Shown: positions 47,760-60,700, counted from the stretch's first letter. The stretch is 64,000 nucleotides of DNA from Gilliamella apis (GCF_030758615.1 NZ_CP132381.1:2046001-2110000); one strand, 5' to 3'. Translations and numbers: made by a program. Notes: generated by a model from the sequence alone, not told the origin.

Positions 47760-48752
47760 CTAATTCACATCAACCACAAAGCGTCCTTTAATTCCACCAG
47801 CGATCATCTTATGTGCTATCTCAGAACATTGATCTAAAGTAATGATTTTAGCTATATGAGTATACAGTTTCTCGTCCATGTTTTCTGCTATTAATTGCCA
47901 AGCTGCAACCCGTTTATCATAACTTGCCATCACACTATCCACTCCCGATAGTGTTACGCCGCGTAAAATAAATGGTGCCACGGTTGCAGGTAAGTCCATA
48001 CCTTGCGCCAAACCACAACATGCGACTATGCCACCATATTGAGTTTGAGCACAAATATTAGCTAATGTGTTTGAACCAACGACATCTATTGCAGCTGACC
48101 ATAACTCTTTTTGTAACGGTTTATTCGGCTTTTTCAATGATTGACTATCAATAATATCAACCGCACCTAGTTTTGATAAATACTCTTTATCAGAAGTTTT
48201 ACTTGTTGATGCTGTAACGTTAAAACCCAATTTAGACAATAATGCAATGGTCACAGAACCAACACCACCTGTTGCACCAGTAACTAAAACTTTGCCATCT
48301 TCTGGTTTAACGCCATAATCAATAATGCGTTTTACACAAAGTGCAGCGGTATAACCGGCTGTGCCCATAGCCATTGACTGATAACTAGTAAGGTTATTAG
48401 GTAGAGGGATTAACCAATCTGATTTTAGATAGGCATATTGTGCTAAACATCCCCAATGAGTTTCTCCACATCCCCAGCCATTTAAAATAACTAAGTCACC
48501 TGCTTGATAACGGCCACTATGGCACTCAATGACGGTACCCACACCATCAATACCCGGTACCATTGGCCATTGTCGAACTATAGGACTTTTATTCGTCAAG
48601 GCTAAAGCATCTTTATAATTGATGCTTGAATAATGAATTTGGACTAAAGTATCTCCCTGCTGCTGCAATAACTGCTGTTTAGTAATAGTCTTTAAGGAAT
48701 TCGAAAATCCAGTAACCTCATCTTTCCCTAACATAATTGCATTGAATGACAT
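47760..48752 (-). CDS. acuI: Acrylyl-CoA reductase (NADPH), MDR family
   Basis: Zinc-free medium-chain reductase like E. coli YhdH/AcuI, which reduces toxic acrylyl-CoA to propionyl-CoA. The 330 residues include HYSSINYKDALALTNKSP, PMVPGIDGVGTV, GWGCGETHWG, the NADPH loop VTGATGGVGSV, and the C-terminal GGIKGRFVVDV. Length and motifs match the YhdH subfamily. Monocistronic. Confidence 0.92.
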   Translation of the reverse strand: MSFNAIMLGKDEVTGFSNSLKTITKQQLLQQQGDTLVQIHYSSINYKDALALTNKSPIVRQWPMVPGIDGVGTVIECHSGRYQAGDLVILNGWGCGETHWGCLAQYAYLKSDWLIPLPNNLTSYQSMAMGTAGYTAALCVKRIIDYGVKPEDGKVLVTGATGGVGSVTIALLSKLGFNVTASTSKTSDKEYLSKLGAVDIIDSQSLKKPNKPLQKELWSAAIDVVGSNTLANICAQTQYGGIVACCGLAQGMDLPATVAPFILRGVTLSGVDSVMASYDKRVAAWQLIAENMDEKLYTHIAKIITLDQCSEIAHKMIAGGIKGRFVVDVN

Positions 48753-48843
48753 GATAATTCCTTAATACATTTAATATGTAAATCATGATAAATATTCATC
48801 AGAGTAAATGCAATCATTGAGCTACTGATTCTGTTTTCAATTT

Positions 48844-48872
48844 ATAAAAAAGCCTGATATCTATCAGGCTTA
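48844..48872 (-). terminator. Intrinsic terminator of sstT
   Basis: The stem AGCCTGATA/TATCAGGCT at 48851-48870 is followed on the minus strand by TTTTTTATAAA. It lies about 40 bases past the sstT stop. Confidence 0.8.
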
Positions 48873-48908
48873 ATAGTCATTATAAATTGGCTAACGAATA
48901 AATTGATT

Positions 48909-50141
48909 CTATTTTGCTTTATTACGCTGTACTTTCTCTGAAACAGCACCAATAAATACCACATCACTTGATGAATTAAGTGCTGTTTCAACTGAATCTT
49001 GAATTACGCCAATTGCAATACCAATACCAATGACTTTTGCTGAAATTTCATTAGGTATACCAAACATACTACAAGCAACAGGAATCAACAGTAATGAACC
49101 ACCAGCAATTCCCGATGCTCCACAAGCACAAACACTCGTTACAATACAAAGCAATACGGCAGAAAGAACATCAACTTCTATATGTAATGAATTAACAGTT
49201 GCTAAGGTTAAAATAGTAATAGTGATAGCTGCACCTGACATATTAATGGCTGCCCCTAACGGTACCGCGACGGAATAGGTATCTTCATCCATTTTTAGTT
49301 TTCGACAAATTTCCATATTAACCGGTATATTTGCTGCCGAACTTCGGGTAAAGAAGGCTGGAATAGCACTCTCTTTTAATGAAGTTAATACTAATGGATA
49401 CGGATTCTTACGCATGACCATATACGCCAGTAATGGATTAATGATCAATGCTACAATTAACATACTAGACACCAATACAAGAATTAAATGGGCATATTTA
49501 AGTAATTCTCCAAAGCCTGTTTCAGCAAGAGTTGAAGCGACTAAACCAAATACACCTAATGGCGCAAAACGAATAATAATTCTAACGATAAATGAAATAG
49601 CTACAGAAAGATCATTCATCATTGTTTTCGTGGTTTCACTTGAATGTCTTAATGCAATCCCAATACCAACACCCCAAATAATAAGACCGATATAGTTAGC
49701 GTTAACCAGCGCATTAATTGGATTGTCGATCATCTTGTTAAATAAAGTTTTTAGTACTTCAATAACGCTACCAGGCGGTGTCAATTTAGTTTGATTAGCG
49801 GTATCACCTAAAGAGATATCAGAAGGAAAGATAAAACTAGCAACAGTTGCTAATAAAGCCGCTAACATCATCCCTGCAAAATAAAGAGCCAATAGTTCTC
49901 CCATATTGGCCCGTTTACCATGTTGGTGATTAGATATTGAAGCAATAACTAAAATAAGTACCAAGATTGGGGCTACTGATTTCAAAGCATTAATAAAAAG
50001 TGATCCAATAAAGGACATATCTAATGCGACATCTTTTGAAATTGCCGCTAATGCAATACCTAAGATTAACCCCAAAATAATTTGTGGTATTAATCCTACT
50101 TTGAAATAAAAACGAACCAATTTATTGGTTGAATGTGTCAT
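48909..50141 (-). CDS. sstT: Sodium:serine/threonine symporter SstT
   Basis: Inner-membrane Na+-coupled serine/threonine importer of the DAACS family. The 410-residue product has about nine helices plus hairpins. Visible are FKVGLIPQIILGLILGIALA at the start, the serine-rich hairpin AFFTRSSAANIPVNM, MSGAAITITILTLATV, and GASGIAGGSLLLIP, as in E. coli SstT. Alone in its transcript. Confidence 0.95.
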   Translation of the reverse strand: MTHSTNKLVRFYFKVGLIPQIILGLILGIALAAISKDVALDMSFIGSLFINALKSVAPILVLILVIASISNHQHGKRANMGELLALYFAGMMLAALLATVASFIFPSDISLGDTANQTKLTPPGSVIEVLKTLFNKMIDNPINALVNANYIGLIIWGVGIGIALRHSSETTKTMMNDLSVAISFIVRIIIRFAPLGVFGLVASTLAETGFGELLKYAHLILVLVSSMLIVALIINPLLAYMVMRKNPYPLVLTSLKESAIPAFFTRSSAANIPVNMEICRKLKMDEDTYSVAVPLGAAINMSGAAITITILTLATVNSLHIEVDVLSAVLLCIVTSVCACGASGIAGGSLLLIPVACSMFGIPNEISAKVIGIGIAIGVIQDSVETALNSSSDVVFIGAVSEKVQRNKAK

Positions 50142-50550
50142 AGTGCTTCCCTATGTATAAAATACAAAACGGCAACCTTATCATAAATTAAAACTAAAAC
50201 TATAAAAAAATTATCATGATAACTATTTTTTATATTACTTTGTTCAATTATTAAGTTTAATTATTATCCTGAATCTATATAAGGATTAGAGAGAGTCGCC
50301 AATAACTATTATCTTTCAATAAAAAATTTTGAGGAAAGGGGTTTTTGAGAATGATAAAACGAGAATAGCAATGGGTAATTAATTCAAATTAGAGATGAAT
50401 ACTAGATATTATATCGTTTAATTTATCAGTTAAGATCCCAAACAATAAGATTAGAGAGGTTAATATCAAAAACAGTAGGAAATTTAAATTACATATTAAT
50501 CGCCGATATAACTGTTTCGAAAAGGCAATACTAATAATCTTAATATAAAA
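50142..50550. other. Intergenic region upstream of sstT
   Basis: No coding frame is evident. It should contain the sstT promoter near 50200. It also carries dispersed repeat copy B at 50320-50352, and its right border is the pxp operon terminator. Confidence 0.4.
50320..50352 (+). repeat. Dispersed purine-rich repeat, copy B
   Basis: TTTTGAGGAAAGGGGTTTTT preceded by an A-run and followed by GAGAATGATAAA. It matches copies A (1640-1675) and C (56580-56610). It lies alone in a gap, oriented opposite to both flanking genes. Confidence 0.5.
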
Positions 50551-50595
50551 GACAATATGTTTTACTTACTGCAAAAATCTAATAAAACATATTGT
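50545..50595 (-). terminator. Intrinsic terminator of the 5-oxoproline operon
   Basis: ACAATATGTTTTA (50552-50564) and TAAAACATATTGT (50583-50595) form a perfect 13-bp stem with an 18-base loop. On the minus strand it is followed by CTTTTATATT. It lies 30 bases past the biotin carboxylase stop. Confidence 0.7.
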
Positions 50596-50624
50596 TATTA
50601 TTAATTTATAAATTATTTTTAATA

Positions 50625-52373
50625 CTAAATAATTTCAGCAATAGGATCATCAGCATTAACATACGTACCTTCGATATGAGAATGTTTCAAAATACCTTCA
50701 CGATGAGCTATTACTTGAATTTCCATTTTCATTGCCTCGATAATTGCAATCATATCACCTTGTTCAACCTTTTGATTATCCTCAACCAACCATTTAAACA
50801 AATTACCAGACACTGGAGCTGGAACAATTAAATCAAGATTTGTGTTAGTGGTTACAACTAATTGGGCTTCACTATTGGTCTGGCTGATAGATAATCCTGA
50901 AAATAGTTTCGCAGGCAAACCAAGCTTACAACGCTTACCATCAATTTCAATAAAGGTATGGGTCAATATATCTTCTTGCTGCGGAAGTTGCCTTTTTGCT
51001 GGTTCAAGTTCAGTATTAAAGTCCGTTTCAATCCAACGAGTATGCACATTAAACTGCTGGCAAAAATCAGGATGGTCTAGCACTTTTCGATCAAATGGTA
51101 GCACACTAGCAACTCCCTTAATGGTAAACTCAGCTAATGCACGACGAGCTCTTGCCAAAGCCTGTTGGCGATTATTACCAACAATAATAAGTTTAGCCAT
51201 GAGTGAATCAAATGTAGCAGGAATTACTGATCCTGCATGAACGCCACTATCTAAGCGAACACCAGGGCCTGTCGGTATATCAAAATGAGTTATCGTTCCG
51301 GCCACCGGTAAAAAACCATTAGCAGCATCTTCTGCATTTATGCGAAATTCAATAGCATGCCCTTGTGGTTGAGGCATTTGTTTAATACTAACAGGTAATC
51401 CTTGCGCTATTCGTAACTGTTCTATCACGAGGTCAATTCCTGTTGTTTCTTCCGTCACAGGATGTTCAACTTGTAATCGAGTATTTACTTCTAAAAAAGA
51501 CAGTTTACCATCCTGACTCAGTAAAAATTCAACGGTACCAACGCCAATATAATTTGCTTTAGCACAGATATCGATTGATGCTTTAACTATTTGTTTTTCT
51601 ATTTTTTCATCTAAAAAAGGTGCAGGTGATTCTTCTATCAACTTTTGATTACGACGCTGTAAAGAACAATCACGAGTACCAACTACAACAACATTACCAT
51701 GTGCATCAGCGATAACCTGTGCTTCAATATGTCGAGGATGATGTAAAAATTGTTCTAAGAAACATTCACCACGTCCAAATGCTACCGTTGCTTCACGCAC
51801 AGCTGAATCATAGAGTTCTTCTACTTCATCCATTTGCCAAGCAACTTTAAGTCCTCGGCCTCCACCGCCAAATGCTGCTTTAATTGCAATTGGTAATCCA
51901 TGTTTATGTGCAAATTCAACAACTTCTTTGGCATTTTGTACAGGTTTATCCGTACCGGTAACTAGTGGTGCCCCTACTTCGATAGCAAGTTGTCGCGCTT
52001 TTACTTTATCGCCCAAAACAGCTATTGTTTCAGGGTTAGGACCAATCCAAATTAAACCAGCATCTTGTACCGCTTTGGCGAATTCAACTCGCTCAGACAA
52101 AAAGCCATAACCGGGATGAACCATTGTCGCTCCAGATTTTTGCGCAATCGCAATAATCTTATCAATATTTAGATAGGTATCACTCGGTGTATTACCTGAT
52201 AATCCATAAGCCTCATCAGCCATTTGCACATGCAGTGCATCCATATCAACATCGGCATAAATCGCTATCGATGCAAAATTCATATCTCGACAAGCACGAA
52301 TAATCCGAACGGCAATTTCACCACGATTAGCAATCAATACTTTGTGTGCAACTTGTTTATTAATTTCAGACAT
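50625..52373 (-). CDS. Biotin carboxylase fused to a biotin carrier domain
   Basis: About 582 residues. The N-terminal biotin carboxylase has KVLIANRGEIAVRIIRACRD, the ATP-grasp loop AFGGGGRGLKVA, FLEQFLHHPRHIEAQV, and FLEVNTRLQVEHPVTE. The C-terminal carrier domain starts near VPAPVSGNLFKWLVED, with the biotinyl lysine in IEAMKMEIQV. It resembles AccC plus AccB in one chain. No acetyl-CoA carboxyltransferase (accA/accD) is here. The upstream PxpB-PxpC fusion is homologous to urea carboxylase carboxyltransferase domains. The ATG at 52371-52373 overlaps pxpBC by eight bases. Confidence 0.9.
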   Translation of the reverse strand: MSEINKQVAHKVLIANRGEIAVRIIRACRDMNFASIAIYADVDMDALHVQMADEAYGLSGNTPSDTYLNIDKIIAIAQKSGATMVHPGYGFLSERVEFAKAVQDAGLIWIGPNPETIAVLGDKVKARQLAIEVGAPLVTGTDKPVQNAKEVVEFAHKHGLPIAIKAAFGGGGRGLKVAWQMDEVEELYDSAVREATVAFGRGECFLEQFLHHPRHIEAQVIADAHGNVVVVGTRDCSLQRRNQKLIEESPAPFLDEKIEKQIVKASIDICAKANYIGVGTVEFLLSQDGKLSFLEVNTRLQVEHPVTEETTGIDLVIEQLRIAQGLPVSIKQMPQPQGHAIEFRINAEDAANGFLPVAGTITHFDIPTGPGVRLDSGVHAGSVIPATFDSLMAKLIIVGNNRQQALARARRALAEFTIKGVASVLPFDRKVLDHPDFCQQFNVHTRWIETDFNTELEPAKRQLPQQEDILTHTFIEIDGKRCKLGLPAKLFSGLSISQTNSEAQLVVTTNTNLDLIVPAPVSGNLFKWLVEDNQKVEQGDMIAIIEAMKMEIQVIAHREGILKHSHIEGTYVNADDPIAEII

Positions 52374-53973
52374 GATTAACATGGCTCCCTTCAAATTCTT
52401 TAAAAACTCCAATCGGATTAAATTTTATTTTGGCATTAACTGGAATTTGACCAGCCAAATCCAAATGATAATTACATACTGCTGCAATAACCGGATAACC
52501 GCCTGTTAGAGGATGATCATTTAAAAATAGTACGGGTTGACCATTAGCAGGAATTTGTATTGCCCCCATACAAGTGCCTTCACTTGGTAATTCTTGTTGT
52601 TTTTCGCGCTCTAAAGGAATTTCCCCCAAAAGACGTAAACCAATACGATTTGATGCAGGGGTCACTTGCCACAATTGTGAAGTTAATTGTTGTATAGCTT
52701 GTTGTGTAAACCAATCGGTACGAGGGCCAAACATTATATTCAATTCGACAACATCATCTTTACACGGATAAGAGATAACGGGAGTTTCATTTAATGAAAG
52801 CGCATTAAAAGTCTGACTATTCTTAATCGCCAATGTTTGACCAACTTTTAGCGGATTAGGGCCGACTTGCGCCAATGTATCAAAAGAACAACTCGCTAAA
52901 ATTGGTTGAATTTGCAAACCACCACGCACAGCAACATAACTACGTACACCATACTGTACGTTACCTAAATGAACAATATCCCCTTCTTCTAATTGGATCG
53001 GTTGATACATATGAGCAAAATAGCTTTCACCGCTAATTGTAGTAACTTTAATCTCACATGACGCCCCTGTCACAGCAATTAACATAGCGCTATTAATACG
53101 AGCTTTAAAACCACCTTGAGTTATTTCTAAAACAGCCTCATTAGTCGGATTACCTAGTATACGATTGGCACTATGCAAAGCTGCTTTATCCATTGCACCT
53201 GATTCTGAAATACCTAATTCAGCTTGTCCTATGCGGCCATTATCTTGTAATAAAGTTTGAATTCCAGTGGCTAATATCTCAATATCTTGCGGTTGCACTT
53301 GTTGTTCAACCGGTGGGGTTACTTTTTTCGATTGTGGTAAGCTATATTTAGTAGCAGTCTTACTTACATCAATAAAATTTACTCGTGTACCTGGTTTAAA
53401 AAGTGCTGGCTCGTCACGATAAATATTCCAGACTTTAACGTTGGTAACACCAATCAGTTGCCAACCGCCGGGGCTTGCTTGTGGATAAACACTACTAAAT
53501 TCTCCAGCTAAGGCTACAGAGCCAGCAGGAATACGAACCCGGGGAGATTGACGGCGAGGAACATTAAGCTGAATATCCTTCGCTACCATATAAGCAAAAC
53601 CAGGTGCAAATCCGCAAAAAGCAACCTGATATTCATTACTTGTATGTCTAGAAATAACATCAGCAACGCTAATGCCTAAATATTCTGCTACAAAGCCTAA
53701 ATCCTCACCATTATAACTAACTGGAATGGTAACTAATTCACCAGCTCTTAATTGCCCTGAGGATACATCTAATTGAGCGATATATTGGGCAAGTTTATTT
53801 CCATCCATAATAATGGAATTATATCGAACTAACACTGTCCGAGCTGCTGGTATTATTTCATTTATATTCCATACATCTTTTTTATATTGTAATGCATCAG
53901 TTAATGCCATCACTTGTTCTAGAGTCTCTAACTCGACAAGCAGAGCATCAATATTAACTGGTAAAAAACGCAT
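52366..53973 (-). CDS. 5-oxoprolinase subunits B and C, fused (KipI-KipA)
   Basis: A 535-residue fusion. Residues about 1-215 are PxpB/KipI (AFCGFAPGFAYMVA, PRVRIPAGSVALAG, ASPGGWQLIGVTNV). Residues about 225-535 are PxpC/KipA (GRIGQAELGISESGAMDKAA, LEITQGGFKA, GLRLLGEIPLE, LNDHPLTGGYPVIA). With PxpA these make the bacterial ATP-dependent 5-oxoprolinase. In E. coli the subunits are separate proteins. It has a good AGAGGTG ribosome-binding site. A 102-base gap follows pxpA. Confidence 0.9.
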   Translation of the reverse strand: MRFLPVNIDALLVELETLEQVMALTDALQYKKDVWNINEIIPAARTVLVRYNSIIMDGNKLAQYIAQLDVSSGQLRAGELVTIPVSYNGEDLGFVAEYLGISVADVISRHTSNEYQVAFCGFAPGFAYMVAKDIQLNVPRRQSPRVRIPAGSVALAGEFSSVYPQASPGGWQLIGVTNVKVWNIYRDEPALFKPGTRVNFIDVSKTATKYSLPQSKKVTPPVEQQVQPQDIEILATGIQTLLQDNGRIGQAELGISESGAMDKAALHSANRILGNPTNEAVLEITQGGFKARINSAMLIAVTGASCEIKVTTISGESYFAHMYQPIQLEEGDIVHLGNVQYGVRSYVAVRGGLQIQPILASCSFDTLAQVGPNPLKVGQTLAIKNSQTFNALSLNETPVISYPCKDDVVELNIMFGPRTDWFTQQAIQQLTSQLWQVTPASNRIGLRLLGEIPLEREKQQELPSEGTCMGAIQIPANGQPVLFLNDHPLTGGYPVIAAVCNYHLDLAGQIPVNAKIKFNPIGVFKEFEGSHVNHV

Positions 53974-54075
53974 TATGCACCTCTAAACACCGCAAAAAAG
54001 ATTGATTATAAGTAAATCTTTATTTGATAATTACGGCAAATAATTGAATTATATTGTTACAATATCTACTGCAAA

Positions 54076-54858
54076 TTACTCATTAATAACATCAGTAAAT
54101 GAAGCAATTTTAACACCATTATTTTGTAATTGTTGGCTAACTCTTTGCGCCATCGCTAAAGCGCCCATACTATCACCGTGAACACAAATTGATCCAGCAT
54201 CAATCTCAACAAACTCGCCTTCAATTGATATCAAACCACCTTCATTAACAAGTTGTAACATACGATTGGCAACAATATCTGGATCATGTAAGACGGCACC
54301 AACCTCCTTACGAGAAACTAAGGTACCATCGGTATGATAAGCTCTATCAGCAAATGCCTCAGCAACAACATTCAAGCCACTTTCTTTAGCCCAGCTGATT
54401 AATGGTGATCCAGCCAAAGCGACTAAAACAAGATGAGGATTAATCAGTCGAATAGCATCAATCGTTGCCATTGCTTGGCGCTTATCATGCGCTATCGTGT
54501 TATATAAAGCACCATGCGGTTTAACATAACTAACTTCAGCATCAATAGATTTTGCTAATCCAGTTAATGCGCCTATCTGATAAATAACATCAGCAATTAA
54601 TTCTTCAGAGCCAATATCCATATTTCGTCGGCCAAAACCAACTAAATCAGGATATCCCACATGAGCACCAATACTTACATTATTTAACTTGGCTGCTTTT
54701 AATGTTTTTAAAATTCCTTCTGGCGAACCGGCATGAAAGCCACAGGCAATATTGGCACTGCTAACAACTTTCAGCATTGCCTCATCATTACCCATTTGCC
54801 ATTGACCAAAACTTTCGCCAAAATCACTGTTTAAATCAATAATCTTATTAGTAATCAT
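54076..54858 (-). CDS. pxpA: 5-oxoprolinase subunit A (LamB/YcsF family)
   Basis: Subunit of the ATP-dependent 5-oxoprolinase that opens pyroglutamate to glutamate. About 260 residues: [79 protein letters not shown] and [10 protein letters not shown]. All are family signatures. The ATG at 54856-54858 has AAGG five bases upstream. An ATG at 54870 overlapping the transporter stop (ATGA) is the alternative. Confidence 0.93.
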   Translation of the reverse strand: MITNKIIDLNSDFGESFGQWQMGNDEAMLKVVSSANIACGFHAGSPEGILKTLKAAKLNNVSIGAHVGYPDLVGFGRRNMDIGSEELIADVIYQIGALTGLAKSIDAEVSYVKPHGALYNTIAHDKRQAMATIDAIRLINPHLVLVALAGSPLISWAKESGLNVVAEAFADRAYHTDGTLVSRKEVGAVLHDPDIVANRMLQLVNEGGLISIEGEFVEIDAGSICVHGDSMGALAMAQRVSQQLQNNGVKIASFTDVINE

Positions 54859-54866
54859 GATGCCCT

Positions 54867-56108
54867 TCATTTTAAATAATTAAAAATAGTGAAAACAGAC
54901 ATTGCTCCCATATACCACGTGATAGCACAAACCAAAAGTCCTGACCACAATAGCCATCTAGGATAATGATAACCAGACATTAAATCAGCCCGTTTCCATC
55001 CTATGTAAACAAAGATAGTTAAACCAAGCGGTAATACTAAACCATTAAACCCACCAGCAAAAACCAGCAATGATACAGGCGCGGTACCCATAATTAAATA
55101 AATCGCCAATGAGGCTGCAATAAAAACAATAGTAGCAAATTGGCGTTGTTTTTCACTGATATTACGTTTAAAAGGTGTAATAAAAGTCATTGAGGTATAA
55201 GCGGCACCTATAATACTCGTGATGGCAGCTGCCCATAGTATCAAACCAAAAATACGCAAACCTAATTCGCCTAAAGCCGCTTGGAATGCTTGTGATGCCG
55301 GATTAGCGGCATAACTCGAAATATCGATTGTTACGCCACTAGCTACTACACCTAGAATGGCTAAAAACAAAATATAACGCATTAAACCAACTACCATGAT
55401 CCCTTTTGTTGCTGCACCAGATACATAGTCTATATGTTCTACGCCAACCATACCTTTATCAAGTAAGCGATGAGCACCAGCATAGGATATATAACCACCA
55501 ACAGTACCACCAACAATAGTTGTAATTGAAGCAAAATCAATATTTGATGGTATTACTGTCTCTTTGAAAGCCTCACCAACAGGAGGATGAGAAGCAAAGA
55601 CCACAAACATTGTCAAAATGATCATCAATAAACCTAAACCAATCATTAGGCGATCAATAAAATTACTCGCTTTACGTGATGAAAATATATAAACCGCCAT
55701 TAGAGCACTAATTGCCCCACCCCACTTAGGATCAAGGCCAACTAATGCATTTAATCCTAAACCGGCTCCAGCTATATTACCTATATTAAAAACTAAACCA
55801 CCAAATATAATTAGTATTGCTAATATATAACCACTAAAAGGTATAGTACTATTAGCGATATCTGATGAGTTCATTTTTGTTAATGCAACTACTCGCCAAA
55901 TATTTTGCTGAACCACAAAATCTATAATGATAGAGGCCAAAATACCAAAACCAAAAGCAGTGCCAAGTGTCACGGTAAAAGTAGCTGTTTGAGTGATAAA
56001 ACCGGGGCCAATTGCCGAAGTTGCCATCAAAAAGATTGCACTAATCAGCGATGCTCGCCTATTTTTTACAAAAGCAACGGTACTGCTGCTATGATTTTCC
56101 ATACGCAT
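54867..56108 (-). CDS. Nramp-related transporter of the 5-oxoproline operon
   Basis: A 413-residue membrane protein with about eleven helices in the Nramp/LeuT fold, similar to B. subtilis YcsG, which neighbours the pxp genes there. In place of the metal-binding DPGN of true Nramp helix 1 it reads [14 protein letters not shown]. No MPH-type helix-6 motif is evident ([15 protein letters not shown]). This suggests a non-metal substrate; 5-oxoproline or a related acid is the natural guess from context. It is first gene of the operon and overlaps pxpA. Confidence 0.82.
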   Translation of the reverse strand: MRMENHSSSTVAFVKNRRASLISAIFLMATSAIGPGFITQTATFTVTLGTAFGFGILASIIIDFVVQQNIWRVVALTKMNSSDIANSTIPFSGYILAILIIFGGLVFNIGNIAGAGLGLNALVGLDPKWGGAISALMAVYIFSSRKASNFIDRLMIGLGLLMIILTMFVVFASHPPVGEAFKETVIPSNIDFASITTIVGGTVGGYISYAGAHRLLDKGMVGVEHIDYVSGAATKGIMVVGLMRYILFLAILGVVASGVTIDISSYAANPASQAFQAALGELGLRIFGLILWAAAITSIIGAAYTSMTFITPFKRNISEKQRQFATIVFIAASLAIYLIMGTAPVSLLVFAGGFNGLVLPLGLTIFVYIGWKRADLMSGYHYPRWLLWSGLLVCAITWYMGAMSVFTIFNYLK

Positions 56109-57621
<1,513 letters not shown>

Positions 57622-57665
57622 TTTTCAATTAAAAGAAAGTTTGAAAAAGAACTAAAAATAATTAA

Positions 57666-57700
57666 ATAAGCCGATATTTACTAAGTAATATCGGCTTAGC
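57666..57700. terminator. Bidirectional intrinsic terminator
   Basis: AAGCCGATATT (57668-57678) and AATATCGGCTT (57687-57697) form a perfect 11-bp stem with an eight-base loop, between the convergent reductase and autotransporter genes. Confidence 0.75.
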
Positions 57701-57726
57701 TAAGTTAACGAAATTTTATTTAACAA

Positions 57727-60700
57727 TTACCAATTAGCACGGATACCTATAGAAGCACTAATTGGAGCTTTAACTCTGGCATCGCCACCATGAGTCCACG
57801 TGTGCCCTATTTCACTATATGCATTAATTTGATTATTAACTTCATAACTACCGCCAATGGCTAATTCAGAACTAAATGATTTAACCCCATTACTAAATTC
57901 AGTAGCCGCATTTTTACTAGCAAAAGTGACATGATCAGCACCACTTGGTGAATAGAAAAGGTTTACCCGTGCATAAGGGCGCCATAATTCATTATCAGCT
58001 TTATAGTCACCTTCAAATCTAGCCCCAATACGGAATAGCCAAGCATTATTATCACTATGTTTTACTTTAGTTTTACCATTGATATGGCTATCTTTTAAAT
58101 CTAACCATTGGTGAATTACTTGCGCTTGAGGTTCGATTTTCCAATTACTATCAAATAAATCAAATGGTTTACCTGTTTCCATGGAGGCATTCAAACTATT
58201 TGCTTTTTGTTTGCTATTTTTATTACTATTTGGATTTACATCAACTCGGTGACGAGCAGCTTGTAAAACCATATCGAAATACCCGCCATCGTTTTGCATA
58301 TAGGTACCATAAGCAGCCATAAAGTATGAATTAATACCATTACTACCTACACGCCCATATCTACCACTAGCAAAGCCATCAACACTTAAATTACCATGTA
58401 GATAACCGAAATATCCCCCTATTCGCCAATCGTTATTTTGCCAAATATCACTGCCCAATTGGAAACCTGAGTAGTTGCCTTTACTGTGTGCATTTGCAGT
58501 ACCATTCTGTTTTACATTAATACGTTTAGTGATAATTCTTCCCCACCCTATTGATGAATCCTGCAATGGCGCATTACCAATACGTTGATGTAAATTACTT
58601 TGCATAAGGTTATCTGCTAAACGAAGTTGTTCAGCTATTGCACCAAACATTGATACTTCTTTACGATAAGTTTTTATTCTGGCTGGTTTTTCTGGTTCAG
58701 GATCTATTGGTCTCGTAGGGTCAGTTGGGTCGATTGGTTTAATTGGCGTTGAAGGATCTACTGGAACAACTGGATGTGTCGGTTCATTAGGATCTATTGG
58801 TCTCGTTGGTTCAGTTGGATCGATTGGTTTAATTGGAGTTGAAGGATCTACTGGATCAACTGGATGTGTCGGTTCATTAGGATCTGTTGGTTCTGTAGGG
58901 TCAGTTGGGTTATTAGGTAAGTAAGAACGTAAATACCAGTTATTATTTTGATTATTAAGATCACCTTTATGTAAATAATATTCATATGCACCCACATCTA
59001 GATGCTCTTGTTGCATTTTGAAAGCATCATTACTACTCGCTCCATCAACATGCACTAATTCAATACCATTAGTATTACTAGTATCAGCACCTAAACCATC
59101 AATATTATTAATCTCTATAAAAGTATTACCCGAAACATTACCTTGTACAAATAATCGATCGGTTGGACTATCACTATCTTGCACAACCGTGTCAAAGATT
59201 AACTTACCATTATCTCCAATATAATCACCTGCAATCGTTAAACGGTCACCTGCAAATTGATTACCGAGGGTAATCACACCACTATTATAAACACTACCAC
59301 TAATATTAGATTGGTGCAGACCAGTTTTAAGATCCACCATAGCTCCTGAATTAATGGTTAATTTATCAGTATTTAAATCGCCAGTGAGTGTTAGTCTAGC
59401 AATACTGCTAAGATTAATATTTTCCCAACCAATAATAGCCACATCACCTATCGTACCATTAGAGGTTGATGAACCAATAAGATGTGTATTAAGGTTAAGG
59501 CTATCAACATCAGACGATCCATCTACGCGAAGTAATTTATTGCCCCCATCAACAACAGTCAATTGCGATATATCTGCACCCTCATTGATAAATAAGGTAT
59601 CATTGCCAGTACCCAATCTAATTTGACCACTAACTTTAGAACCATCATTGAGGGAAATAATTGAATCAGTTGTTTCATTTTTAATCGCAATACCACTAGC
59701 AGAAGATATATCAGCGCCCTGATTTAAATTAATATAAGTTTTAAGACCTTCTTTACCAGAAGTATTAATGCCTATTCCAGTGATATTATTTTGGCCAACT
59801 ACCTTTCCTGATATATCAAGTACAGTCATACCTGTGCCATTATTGGTCACCATAATACCATTATCAAAACCATTGATAATGCCATTAGATTGTTTAACAA
59901 ATAGATCTGTTGCGGTATCACCATTAACGGCTAATATGCTTGAACCTTGATTAGCACTAATATCACCTTCAGCTATAATATTCGTTAAACCTCGTCCATT
60001 ATTGGTAAGATTAACGCCATTCATCTCTCCCTGAATATTACTATCCGCTTCTTGTCTAAAGGATAGACTACTCGTATTGGCATCATTAGCTACAATAATG
60101 GCATCTAAAGTTTGACTAACAATTTGACCAGCAACTTTAATATTCGTTGAACCTTGCCCATTGTTGGTAAGATTGACACTATTGAGCTTGCCATTAATCT
60201 CACTACCTTTATTTTGACTAAAAAGTAAATTGTTTGTAGCTGACTCAGCAACAGCAAAAATGGCGTCACTATTATTACCAATCACTTTACCTGCAATACT
60301 AATTACCGTAGAGCTTTGACCACTATTGACCGCATATATTCCATAGCGATGACCATTAATTTCACCAGCTGATTGGATAACATTAAGACTTTTAGAGCTA
60401 GTACCATTTTTCGCTGCAATACCATCACGTTGTTTACCGATGACGTTATCTGAAGTAGTAATATTGGTTAATCCTTGGCCATCATTTTCTATATTTATAC
60501 CATCTTGATTACCGGTAATAGAGCCTTTTAATTGATTGATTTTTAAATCCGTAGCACTATTATTGTTAAACACACGGATTGCATCATTCTCAGCGCCAGT
60601 TACATTGCCTGAGGTAGTAATCGCTGTAGTACTTTTGCCATTATTAGTGATATACATGCCATATGACTCCCCTTGCATATTACCATCTAATTGTGACACG

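Noticed and set aside
50592..50831. Small rightward open frame opposite the biotin carrier domain
   Set aside because: It is antisense to a conserved coding region and runs through the operon terminator; no ribosome-binding site.
52366..53973. KipI/KipA as sporulation kinase regulators
   Set aside because: That role is specific to Bacillus; the operon with pxpA fits the 5-oxoprolinase function.
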